This document shows positions 6,256 through 14,404 of a stretch of 19,376 nt of DNA, one piece after another (the first letter of the stretch is position 1; the number at the start of each line of letters is the position of its first letter). The stretch covers positions 1-19,376 of the forward strand of contig JAISQU010000306.1 of assembly GCA_031274005.1 (NCBI GenBank), in the 5' to 3' direction. The translations under genes were made by a program, and so were the position numbers. Below the pieces are notes generated by a model. It was given only the letters and a program-made list of their open reading frames with translations. It searched no databases and had not been told where the DNA came from. This DNA comes from Spirochaetales bacterium. Lineage in GTDB: Bacteria; Spirochaetota; Spirochaetia; DTKZ01.

Positions 6256-8688
6256 ATGAAAAAGACTATCTGGATGAAGATACTCCTCTTTGCCATTATA
6301 CCCTTTCTGGCCATCTACATTGTATTGGCGGGTATGATAATTAACTCTGTTTTTCAGGATAAACTCGAGCAGGTAGAGATGGAGGTAAAAAGCACCGCCC
6401 TTTTCACCGCGGAGAATTTTCAGGAATTTATGCGGAATATGCGGCTTTCGGTGATGTTCGCCGCCGCCAGGCTGGAGAATATTAATCCCCAAAGCCCGGA
6501 CGCCCGCAAGCAGGGCGAGGACGTGATATTCGGTTGTTTCGCAAACAATTCTGTTTTTAACGCCTGGCTGGTTTTTGAACCTAACGCCTTCGACGGACGG
6601 GACGCGGAACACAAAAACGATTACCCCGGTTCTCCTTCGGGCAGGTATATGCGTTCTTATGTCCGAAAGGAAGGCGGCGGCTACGAAATGGCGCCCGACA
6701 TGGATGAAACCACCCTTGACGATATGGACATAGCCTATTGGTATCTCGTGCCGAAATTACAAGAAAGGCCCTATATAGATATTAATCTTGGGGATGAGAT
6801 TTTTTACGACTACAAAACCGGAGAGCCCCCCCTTAACACCATAACCTTCGCGGTACCCGTATTCAGGGATGGAACAGTCATCGGCTGCGTGGGGGCCGAC
6901 ATTCTTTTGAGTGATTCCATTCTGGGTTCCAACAAACTCTCAGAGGGCTCGGCCGCCCTGTTTTTACCCAGCGGTATATTACGGCATTTTGCCGACATCA
7001 GTCTGGTGGGAAAACATATAGAGGAACTTGGCTTTAAGAGCGCTTCAGGCATCCTGACGGCCTTTAAACTTCTCACGCCAATTTTTCTGAACGAATACAG
7101 CCCCCTGATCAAAGACCGCGCTTATCACTACTTTACGCCCGTCAGTCTGGATATTTTCAATGAGACCGCGTATGTGTATTACGCCGTATCGGAAAACTTT
7201 GTCATGAAAGCCAGATTCTCCGTTTTGCGGCCTGTCGCGATAACCCTCATCATAGTCCTTATTATGTTTGGCGCCCTGCTCTTCTATCTTGTCAGGACCA
7301 TTTCAAAACCGGTTCAGGAACTGACCAGTACCTGCGAGGCCATATCTCGGGGCAATCTTGATAAGGAAATTCCTCTATCCCACGCCAAAGATGAAATAGG
7401 CGTCATGGCCCGCAGCCTCCACCGTATGGTGGAACAGTTCCGGGTATACATTAGCCTGCAGGAACGGGCAAAGAAACTTCTTGATATCTATACCCGGCTG
7501 CATACGGCCATGTATGAAAACGATCAACTGCAGGATGTCTTTGACGCCACAATCGCCGTGATCTGCGACCATTTCAAAGTGTATAAGGCGTCTTTAGTAT
7601 TTATCACAGAAGGAATGGCCCGCGTACTGTCCCGGTATAAAGCCGGACTCGGTTTGTCAAAGGGAAACCCCGCGGAGGCGGCGGATTTTCTGCATCACAG
7701 GGAAGTAACCGCCGTACTTGCGGACAGAAAATATGTTTACCTGAACGCTTTCAGTATAGTCGAACAAAAAATTACATTTCTGGAGAACACTTCCACATGC
7801 CTGTGCATTCTGCCTATTCTGTCGGGAGAGACTTTACGGGGGTATATCCTCATGGAAGGCGATGAGACAACAGGTCCCATTGTTAACGACGATTCGGCTT
7901 TAATCTTTATATCCGATACCATTTCCTACATTCTCACAAAAAAAGAGACTTACGTGGAAAAGACTTATTTAACTGAAACCGGCGCTAGTACGCAGGAGGA
8001 AGGAGATCTCTCCGGCCTGGTAAACGAGGAACCCGCGCCGGCGAATGTTTCACCGGGGAACCAGGTACTGCAGGCCGCCAAGGGTATCGAGGAACTCAAC
8101 GTTGACAGGGGCCTGTTTTTAATAGGCGGCATGGAAGACCAGTATGTGGACTTGCTGCGAATTTCCGCCAAGGTATTTGACGAAGGGCTGCGGAAAATGC
8201 GCGCCCTGGTAAGTACCGATATTCCGGCCTTTGCCATTGAAGTCCACGGCATGAAGGGCGCTTTGTATAATATAGGGGCTGACGGCCTGGGAGACGGCGC
8301 GAAAAAACTTGAGTTCGCGGCCAAGGGAGCGGACGCCGCGTATTGCGAACAGGCCTATCCTGATTTTGAGGCGAAGCTTTCAGCCTTTGCCAGGAAACTT
8401 GATTCCGCTACGGCGGAGGATCCCGTGGAAAAGACCGGGGGCGACATAAGGGCCTTATCCGAGGCGCTTCCCGACGCTCTTGAGGCCTGCAAAAATTTCG
8501 ACTCTCTTCTGGCCTTAAAAATCATTGGTTCTTTCACCCGGTTTACGTACGAGGGGGCTCAATATATTGAAGAATCGCTGCAAAAAATTACGGAGGCGCT
8601 GGAGAACATTGATTATGAGGAGGCTTTGACCCTGATTACAGATTTACTGAGCAGCCTGAGCAGCGGCGCAAACGGAAAAACCTCATGA
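6256..8688 (+). CDS. Membrane sensor: Cache-type domain, HAMP, GAF-like domain and HPt, without a kinase
   Basis: An 810-residue inner-membrane sensor. The first helix is at about 8-30. A large periplasmic region (31-322) looks like a double Cache ligand-binding domain, with a PYIDINLGDEIFYDYKTGE segment and FAVPVFRDGTVIGCVGADI (198-216). The second helix is at 326-346, then a HAMP domain (347-400, with DEIGVMARSL). Residues 410-562 look like a GAF-type domain. An HPt domain follows at about 605-716, with the phosphorylatable histidine H664 in EVHGMKGALYNIGA. The last helical segment (728-803) resembles tails that often accompany HPt domains. There is no HisKA or ATPase domain and no methyl-accepting region. 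It starts 18 bases after the response regulator, behind AGGGGGA, and its stop overlaps the next start in ATGA. It probably relays phosphate rather than generating it. Confidence 0.88.
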   Translation: MKKTIWMKILLFAIIPFLAIYIVLAGMIINSVFQDKLEQVEMEVKSTALFTAENFQEFMRNMRLSVMFAAARLENINPQSPDARKQGEDVIFGCFANNSVFNAWLVFEPNAFDGRDAEHKNDYPGSPSGRYMRSYVRKEGGGYEMAPDMDETTLDDMDIAYWYLVPKLQERPYIDINLGDEIFYDYKTGEPPLNTITFAVPVFRDGTVIGCVGADILLSDSILGSNKLSEGSAALFLPSGILRHFADISLVGKHIEELGFKSASGILTAFKLLTPIFLNEYSPLIKDRAYHYFTPVSLDIFNETAYVYYAVSENFVMKARFSVLRPVAITLIIVLIMFGALLFYLVRTISKPVQELTSTCEAISRGNLDKEIPLSHAKDEIGVMARSLHRMVEQFRVYISLQERAKKLLDIYTRLHTAMYENDQLQDVFDATIAVICDHFKVYKASLVFITEGMARVLSRYKAGLGLSKGNPAEAADFLHHREVTAVLADRKYVYLNAFSIVEQKITFLENTSTCLCILPILSGETLRGYILMEGDETTGPIVNDDSALIFISDTISYILTKKETYVEKTYLTETGASTQEEGDLSGLVNEEPAPANVSPGNQVLQAAKGIEELNVDRGLFLIGGMEDQYVDLLRISAKVFDEGLRKMRALVSTDIPAFAIEVHGMKGALYNIGADGLGDGAKKLEFAAKGADAAYCEQAYPDFEAKLSAFARKLDSATAEDPVEKTGGDIRALSEALPDALEACKNFDSLLALKIIGSFTRFTYEGAQYIEESLQKITEALENIDYEEALTLITDLLSSLSSGANGKTS

Positions 8689-9665
8689 AGCATTTGTTCA
8701 TTATCAATTCACAGGCTACTTTGTTCAAAAGAGGAGGCCGGCTGCGGGAGCTTGTGAGGGACATACGGGCTTTTTTTGCCAATTATCCTCAGATCAAATA
8801 TGATATACATATTACGCGCTGGAAACGGGACGCTACGGGTTACAGCCGCCGGTATGTCGCCGGATCGGATGAGCTTGTGCGGGTCTACGCGATGGGGGGC
8901 ACAAGCACACTGTTTGAGGTTGTCAATGGCGTGATTGGACTGCCCAACGTTCAGGTGGGGATGTATCCCGCGGGCAGGATAAATTCCTCCCTGCAATATT
9001 TCGGGCAGGACAAGTCATACCTGTTCCGGTCGCTGCAGAATCTGATTTATTCCGGCGTCGTGTCAATGGACGCTCTGCGCTGCGGAAATAACTACGGTAT
9101 GAGTTTAAGCGCTATAGGCCTTGAGGCTATGGCTTCCCGTGCCGGAGACGCCTTTATCAACCAGGCTGGGTTGTGGCCCTGGCGGCAGCTTTTTGTCAGG
9201 CAAATCTACTTTTTTACAGCGGTCTATTACGCTCTGAAAAAAGGCAGCGCCCAGTACTACAGAGTCGCCATTGACGGAGAAGCCTTTGACGGGGAATACC
9301 TCAGCGTGCTGATGGCCAATCAGCCCCATCACAGGCCAAAGCCGCCTTCGGAGCCGGACGCCCGGCCAGATGACGGAATCCTGGATATCTATCTGGTGAG
9401 GCCGGTGTCAAAACTGCGCGCGTTGCGCGTTGCTTCCGATTATGTCCAGGGACAGTATGGCAAATGGCCTCAGTTCATATCCCATCACAGAGGAAAAGGT
9501 ATTTCCATATCCTGTGATCAGTTTATGTCCATCAGCCTGGACGGGGAACCATTTTTTAGTACGGATATAGACTGCGCGGTAGTCCCTCACGCGATAGACT
9601 TTGTCTGTCCCGGCAGTCTTGACCCGCGGTATACGGCAGTATCCGCGAAGCAGGGAGAAAAATAG
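8685..9665 (+). CDS. Diacylglycerol/lipid-kinase-like protein with degraded nucleotide-binding motifs
   Basis: This 326-residue protein has the overall layout of the bacterial lipid kinase family (DAGK_cat; DgkB/YegS type). The family signature GGDGT followed by EVxNG appears as MGGTSTLFEVVNG (70-82): aspartate and glycine are replaced by threonine and serine. The later GTGND-type loop is replaced by PAGRINSSLQYFG (95-107). The C-terminal half keeps features of the fold: SAIGLEAMASR (142-152), RPDDGILDIYLV (227-238) and SLDGEPF (284-290). ATP binding in the usual way is therefore doubtful, and the protein may be a pseudo-kinase or a lipid/nucleotide sensor. No signal peptide or membrane helix. 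Its ATG overlaps the sensor stop by four bases and the hybrid kinase begins four bases after its stop, so it is embedded in the relay operon. Family assignment is fairly sure; function is open. Confidence 0.8.
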   Translation: MKHLFIINSQATLFKRGGRLRELVRDIRAFFANYPQIKYDIHITRWKRDATGYSRRYVAGSDELVRVYAMGGTSTLFEVVNGVIGLPNVQVGMYPAGRINSSLQYFGQDKSYLFRSLQNLIYSGVVSMDALRCGNNYGMSLSAIGLEAMASRAGDAFINQAGLWPWRQLFVRQIYFFTAVYYALKKGSAQYYRVAIDGEAFDGEYLSVLMANQPHHRPKPPSEPDARPDDGILDIYLVRPVSKLRALRVASDYVQGQYGKWPQFISHHRGKGISISCDQFMSISLDGEPFFSTDIDCAVVPHAIDFVCPGSLDPRYTAVSAKQGEK

Positions 9666-9669
9666 CGTT

Positions 9670-12069
9670 ATGCCGACTTCAGTATTTTACCGCAAGAGCG
9701 CGGAAATACGGTTTGCCGAACGGGCGACACTGGGGAGCATATTCGTCTATATGCTCCTGACTACCTGTTATAGCCTGTTTTTCATACCTGAGCCGCTTAG
9801 AATATCCCTGCAGCTTGGCTGCTATATCCCTTTAATCTGCCTGTTTCTGTACTACCGCCGGAAAACAGGTTTTAACCCGAGCATTACGTCCTGGCTGGTA
9901 CCCAGTGTTTGCATGGCCATAGAAACAAGCGTCTCTCTTCTGACAACAGCAGGCAACAGGTTCTATTTCCTTTTTCTGCTCAACGTAGCGGTTATCAGTT
10001 TTTGCTACTTTTATCCGAGGGGATTCCTGCTCTATCTGATTCTTTCCAACATATTTTTGATACTGGCCACCTTTGTTTTCCAGATAAATCTTTTGGTTAC
10101 GGGATTTCTCATCTACCACCAGATTATGGAATTTCTGGTGTATGATCTTGTGTGCATTGTTCTGTTCGCGTGTTCCTGCTTTATGACGCGCACCACCCGA
10201 AATATCGAAAAATCGGGGCTTACCTTTGAAACCATCATGGAAACAACCACAAGCTATATGGTAACGATTAATGAAAACGCCGAGGTGGACTATATAAGCG
10301 CGTCCCTCGCGAACTGGCTGGGGTTTGCCCAGAGGCAGTATACCCAGAACCGTCCCCTTCTGGATTTATTTCCCTCCGGGGAGATGCTCATGAGCATACA
10401 GGAAGTCATGGAGCAGAACGATTATGTGGAAAAAAACATTGAACTTACCATGGGCGGCAAGCATTACTGGCTCCTGCTCAGATCCTCACCCCTGAAGGAG
10501 AACACCGCCGCCCGTTTTTTTGAATGGATGGACATTACCCCGATTATGGAGGCGAAAAACGCGGCGGACTCCGCGGCGCGGGCAAAAGATGACTTTCTCA
10601 CCAATATCAGCCACGAAATCCGTACCCCCATGAACGCGATTATCGGCATGACGGACCTGATGCTCACGGATCCTCTTGAACCGGAACAGTTGACCCGCGC
10701 GGATACCATTAAGGGCTCGGCCATGTCTTTATTAAACATCATCAACGATATTCTGGATTTTTCCAAACTGGACGCCCGGAAAATGGAAATCCTCGTCAAA
10801 CCTTTTTATTTTGCTTCTTTAATCAACGATACGGTGAACATGATCAATATCAAAGCCGGTACAGCGGGCCTGGCGCTGACGATTTCCATTGCAAAGGATA
10901 TACCCCCGCTCATAAATACCGACGAAATCCGTCTGAAGCAATGTCTTATAAATATCCTGAATAACGCGGTGAAGTTTACCCGCAAGGGCTACATTAACAT
11001 GCGCGCGTGGGCCGAGCGGCTGGAAAACGGGGATCTGAAACTCAATTTTTCTGTACGGGATACGGGAATAGGCATAAAGAAAGATGATGTAGAAAAACTT
11101 TTTGTCGAGTTCCAGCAGCTTGATACCCGCAAAAACAGGAATATCGAGGGTACCGGCCTTGGGCTTACCATTACCCGCCGCCTTGTGCAGCTTATGGGGG
11201 GCACGGTAAATGTGGAAAGCGTATACGGCGAGGGAACAACATTTTCCTTTTATGTGATTTGCAAAGGATCGCACACGGGAAAGCTGGTAGAGGTTCAGAA
11301 TCCCGAAAACCTGCGGGTACTGTGCTACGAACCGCATCCCTATAACGCCCGGAGCCTGAGAGAAATGCTGGACAGCCTTCATGTAGACGGAAACGTATGC
11401 GTTGACCTTGAGAAACTCGCGACTTTGATAGCGGCCGGTAGTTTTACCCATATCTTCTTCGATATTACCGCTAAAGAAACGATACAAAAATTCTTCGGGC
11501 ACTCCCAGACCAGTTTTATTCTTTTAAAGGACGTTCAGCAAAAATACGACACCGATATTCCCAATGCCCTGAACAGACCCATACTGATTATGTCTTTTGC
11601 GGAAATATTAAACGGAAACAAAACGTACGAAAAGCGGCGTCCCAAAAAAGACGATGATCCGGCGGGATCGTTTATGACAAAGAATGTCCGCATCCTTGTC
11701 GTGGATGATAACGCGATAAACAGAAAAGTGGCTGAAGGCTTATTACACAGATACGGCATTACGGTGGACAGCGTCCCCGGCGGGCAGGAAGCCGTAGCGA
11801 AAATCATGGGAAAAGAGTACGATATTGTTTTTATGGATCACATGATGCCCGGCATGGACGGCCTGGATACGACGCGGGCGATACGGGAAATGGGCAGCCC
11901 ATACGATAAGCTCACCATTATTGCCTTAACGGCAAACGCCGTTTCAGGCGTGCAGGAGCAGTTTCTTGAGGCGGGGATGAATGATTTTCTTTCAAAGCCG
12001 ATTATCATAAAAGAGCTGCAGAATATTCTGAAAAAACATCTGCCGGAAGAAAAAATTATCAGTCAGTAA
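9670..12069 (+). CDS. Hybrid histidine kinase with membrane input, PAS, kinase and two receiver modules
   Basis: A 799-residue inner-membrane kinase. An N-terminal block of about six hydrophobic segments (21-173) is followed by a PAS-like domain (182-292). The dimerisation domain holds the phosphorylated histidine H315 in ISHEIRTPMNAIIGM. The ATPase domain has the N-box NILNNAVKFT (428-437), DTGIGI (464-469) and GTGLGLTI (494-501). Residues 547-647 look like a receiver that has lost its acidic pocket, and 673-789 is an intact receiver with D680-D681, phosphoacceptor D723 in FMDHMMPGMDG and K776. I chose the ATG at 9670: the longer frame from 9601 would overlap the upstream gene by 65 bases, while 9670 follows its stop by four. 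GGAG lies 12 bases before it, a little far. As the only kinase in the operon, it should feed the HPt of the sensor and then the HD-GYP regulator. Confidence 0.93.
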   Translation: MPTSVFYRKSAEIRFAERATLGSIFVYMLLTTCYSLFFIPEPLRISLQLGCYIPLICLFLYYRRKTGFNPSITSWLVPSVCMAIETSVSLLTTAGNRFYFLFLLNVAVISFCYFYPRGFLLYLILSNIFLILATFVFQINLLVTGFLIYHQIMEFLVYDLVCIVLFACSCFMTRTTRNIEKSGLTFETIMETTTSYMVTINENAEVDYISASLANWLGFAQRQYTQNRPLLDLFPSGEMLMSIQEVMEQNDYVEKNIELTMGGKHYWLLLRSSPLKENTAARFFEWMDITPIMEAKNAADSAARAKDDFLTNISHEIRTPMNAIIGMTDLMLTDPLEPEQLTRADTIKGSAMSLLNIINDILDFSKLDARKMEILVKPFYFASLINDTVNMINIKAGTAGLALTISIAKDIPPLINTDEIRLKQCLINILNNAVKFTRKGYINMRAWAERLENGDLKLNFSVRDTGIGIKKDDVEKLFVEFQQLDTRKNRNIEGTGLGLTITRRLVQLMGGTVNVESVYGEGTTFSFYVICKGSHTGKLVEVQNPENLRVLCYEPHPYNARSLREMLDSLHVDGNVCVDLEKLATLIAAGSFTHIFFDITAKETIQKFFGHSQTSFILLKDVQQKYDTDIPNALNRPILIMSFAEILNGNKTYEKRRPKKDDDPAGSFMTKNVRILVVDDNAINRKVAEGLLHRYGITVDSVPGGQEAVAKIMGKEYDIVFMDHMMPGMDGLDTTRAIREMGSPYDKLTIIALTANAVSGVQEQFLEAGMNDFLSKPIIIKELQNILKKHLPEEKIISQ

Positions 12070-12098
12070 GACGCATACACTGCCTTAAAAAACTCTCT

Positions 12099-13433
12099 TT
12101 ACAGGCGGCCCGAGCGTTTGACGCTTAAATACCTGTTTATCAGGCTGCCCGTGATGTTTGACGCGGAGGTTTCGAGGGTAAGAAGGCCCGAATGTTCCCA
12201 GCCCGCGTACAGCCGCCGGCGGGAAGCCAGATACGAAAAGGCAGCCGCGCTTTCCAGCGTCTCATCGGCAGTGGAGGGTTCGCGGGCTGCAAGCCGCAGC
12301 GCTTCCTGTTCCCGAAAGCTGACCAGAAGCAGAAGATGCCGCCGCGAAAGCCGCGGCAGTATCCAGGACAGGGACTCCCCGTCTTCTTCGCGGAAGTTGC
12401 TTATCAAAATGATAAAGGTGCGGCGGTGAAGGCGGCCCAGGGCGTTCTGAAGGGCGGAAAACGGTGAAGAGGCAGCCGCGGAGCTGTGCAGATCATACAG
12501 GCCGTTCAGGAGGCCCGTAAGGCTGCTCATCCCTTTGCGCATGGGAAACCAGCGCTCTTCCGCGCCGAAAGCGCCCACCGCGACCGAGTCTCCGTGTTTG
12601 AGCGCCACCCATGACAGAAGCAGCACGGCGTTCAGGGCGCTGTCGAACTGCGTATACTCCCCTTCCCTGCGGTGCAGCCTGTAGCCGGAATCCAGAAGAA
12701 ACAAAACCTGCTGATCCTGCTGCTCACGGTATTCGCGGACAATAAGTTTTTGCCGGCGGCTTGTCGCCCTCCAGTCTATGGCCCGGATAGAGTCGCCGCT
12801 CATATACTCCCGCAGGCTTTCAAACTCCAGGCCCTGCCCCCTGCGGCGTATATTCTTTAAACCCGCGCCTTCTGTAATACCCCGCAGATCCACCCCTGCC
12901 CCCAGCTTTTTGAAATCAGGATAGGTACGGCCGCGGCTTACGCAGCCGTGAACGGTCCTGCGCCGCCAGAAGCGCAGGGGAGAGCCCGCAAGGAGGTGAA
13001 CCGCGGTAAAAGTCCAGGGGCCCCTCTGTACGGGCAGGACGGAATATTCAAAAACGAGGGTTTCCCCGCGCGCGAGGGTTTTTCTGTCCAAAACAGCGGG
13101 GAAGGCGCGGCAATTCATGGAATCGGGGTAGATGTCAAAAAGTTGCAGCGCAGCGGGAAGAAAGCCCTGCCGCGCGCGCAGGGGCTCGCCGCGTGAAATC
13201 TTAAGGACAACCCCGCCGGGCTCGCCCAGCGCCTGGGACGGGGCGACCTGCCGGCTTACCGCAAGCCGACAGGTCAACAGAAGGAGAAACAAGGCGTCCG
13301 CTATAACAAGCGGAAAAAGAAAGACGCCCGCCGCAAGCCACAGCAGGACCGCGCCGTCAAAAAAATAGCCAAGCGCCCCCAGGACAAGCCACAGGAGCGC
13401 CGCGATAAAAAGACCTGCGGCGGGTTTCATCAT
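12099..13433 (-). CDS. DUF58 family protein, partner of the MoxR ATPase
   Basis: A 444-residue protein with two N-terminal hydrophobic helices (about 7-24 and 28-54), then a soluble region. The DUF58 signature spans 201-232, with GLEFESLREYMSGD (201-214), IRAIDWRATSRR (216-227) and KLIVREY (229-235). A von Willebrand A-like fold follows, but the metal-binding motif, usually DxSxS, reads LLDSGYR (246-252), so metal coordination may be lost. Its ATG overlaps the MoxR stop in TAATG, so the two are probably made together. In this family DUF58 proteins pair with MoxR ATPases, presumably as adaptor or substrate in a chaperone-like complex. It is the last gene of the seven-gene operon and converges with the hybrid kinase gene, leaving 29 bases with no clear terminator. 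Confidence 0.9.
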   Translation of the reverse strand: MMKPAAGLFIAALLWLVLGALGYFFDGAVLLWLAAGVFLFPLVIADALFLLLLTCRLAVSRQVAPSQALGEPGGVVLKISRGEPLRARQGFLPAALQLFDIYPDSMNCRAFPAVLDRKTLARGETLVFEYSVLPVQRGPWTFTAVHLLAGSPLRFWRRRTVHGCVSRGRTYPDFKKLGAGVDLRGITEGAGLKNIRRRGQGLEFESLREYMSGDSIRAIDWRATSRRQKLIVREYREQQDQQVLFLLDSGYRLHRREGEYTQFDSALNAVLLLSWVALKHGDSVAVGAFGAEERWFPMRKGMSSLTGLLNGLYDLHSSAAASSPFSALQNALGRLHRRTFIILISNFREEDGESLSWILPRLSRRHLLLLVSFREQEALRLAAREPSTADETLESAAAFSYLASRRRLYAGWEHSGLLTLETSASNITGSLINRYLSVKRSGRL

Positions 13434-14404
13434 TACACCCGCGGCGTTTCGCTACGGGCAAGAATACCCTCGATGATGCGCACAGCGGACCAGCCTTCAA
13501 GTTCGCCTTCGGCGCTCAGGGTAAGCCTGTGCGCCAGAACGGGCGCGGCCAGAGTTTTAATGTCGTCAGGCAGAACAAAATCCCGCCCTTCCATAAGAGC
13601 CAGGGCGCGGGCGCATCTTATAAGGGCCAGACTGCCCCGCGGACCCGCGCCAGCCTGCAAAGCCGGAACGCCGCGGGTCGCGCCCACAAGGCGCACAGCG
13701 TAATCAATAATGGCGGCGTCTACCCGCAGGCCGCCCGCCAGATTCTGTATGCGGATAAAAGCCTCGGGATTCAGCACGGCGGAGACCGCGGCGACAGACA
13801 ATTCCGCGCCGGCAGCGCCGGCCAGCACTCTGCCGACCATTTCCTTTTCTTCTTCGGGTCCGGGATAGGTCAAAAGAACTTTCATCAAAAAACGGTCTTT
13901 CTGGGCGTCCGGCAGGGGATATGTGCCTTCATGTTCGTAGGGATTCTGGGTCGCGAGAACCATGAAGGGCCGGGGCAGACTGTGACTGACCCCGTCAAGG
14001 CTGACCTGAAACTCCTGCATGGCCTCGAACAGCGCTGCCTGAGTCTTTGCCGGCGCGCGGTTTATTTCGTCGGCTATGAAAAGGTGGGTAAAAACAGGCC
14101 CCTTGCGCGTAATGAAATTTCCCGTTGAAGCCTCTATCATGATATTGCCTGTAATATCAGAGGGCATAAGATCGGGGGTAAACTGCACCCGCTTCGATTC
14201 GCCCCCTATGGCTCGGGCTATGGCCCGCACAAGAAGGGTCTTGCCAAGACCCGGCGCCCCTTCCATAAGCAGATGCCCGCCCGCAAGAAGGGTAATAAGG
14301 GCGTGGCGCACAAGATCCTTCTGCCCTATGAAGGCTTTCGCGATCTCGCCGCCGACAGTCCGCATACACTCCGCGGCGGATTCGACTGTGTATTCTTCGT
14401 TCAT
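13433..14404 (-). CDS. MoxR family AAA+ ATPase
   Basis: A 323-residue cytoplasmic AAA+ ATPase of normal length. It shows Walker A GAPGLGKT (49-56), the family stretch QFTPDLMPSDITG (74-86), Walker B LFIADEINRAPAKTQ (108-122), sensor 1 LATQNPYEHEGTYPLPDAQ (150-168) and the arginine-containing DRF (170-172). MoxR proteins act as chaperone-like remodelling ATPases with von Willebrand A or DUF58 partners, which matches the gene directly downstream. The start overlaps the stop of the DUF4350-like gene in ATGA and its stop overlaps the DUF58 start in TAATG, so it is coupled on both sides. Confidence 0.95.
   Translation of the reverse strand: MNEEYTVESAAECMRTVGGEIAKAFIGQKDLVRHALITLLAGGHLLMEGAPGLGKTLLVRAIARAIGGESKRVQFTPDLMPSDITGNIMIEASTGNFITRKGPVFTHLFIADEINRAPAKTQAALFEAMQEFQVSLDGVSHSLPRPFMVLATQNPYEHEGTYPLPDAQKDRFLMKVLLTYPGPEEEKEMVGRVLAGAAGAELSVAAVSAVLNPEAFIRIQNLAGGLRVDAAIIDYAVRLVGATRGVPALQAGAGPRGSLALIRCARALALMEGRDFVLPDDIKTLAAPVLAHRLTLSAEGELEGWSAVRIIEGILARSETPRV

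Noticed and set aside
9601..9669. Earlier ATG for the hybrid kinase at 9601
   Set aside because: It would overlap the upstream gene by 65 bases and add a basic segment without family features. The ATG at 9670 immediately follows the upstream stop.
12070..12098. A bidirectional terminator between the convergent hybrid kinase and DUF58 genes
   Set aside because: The 29 bases contain an A-run but no inverted repeat that I can see.
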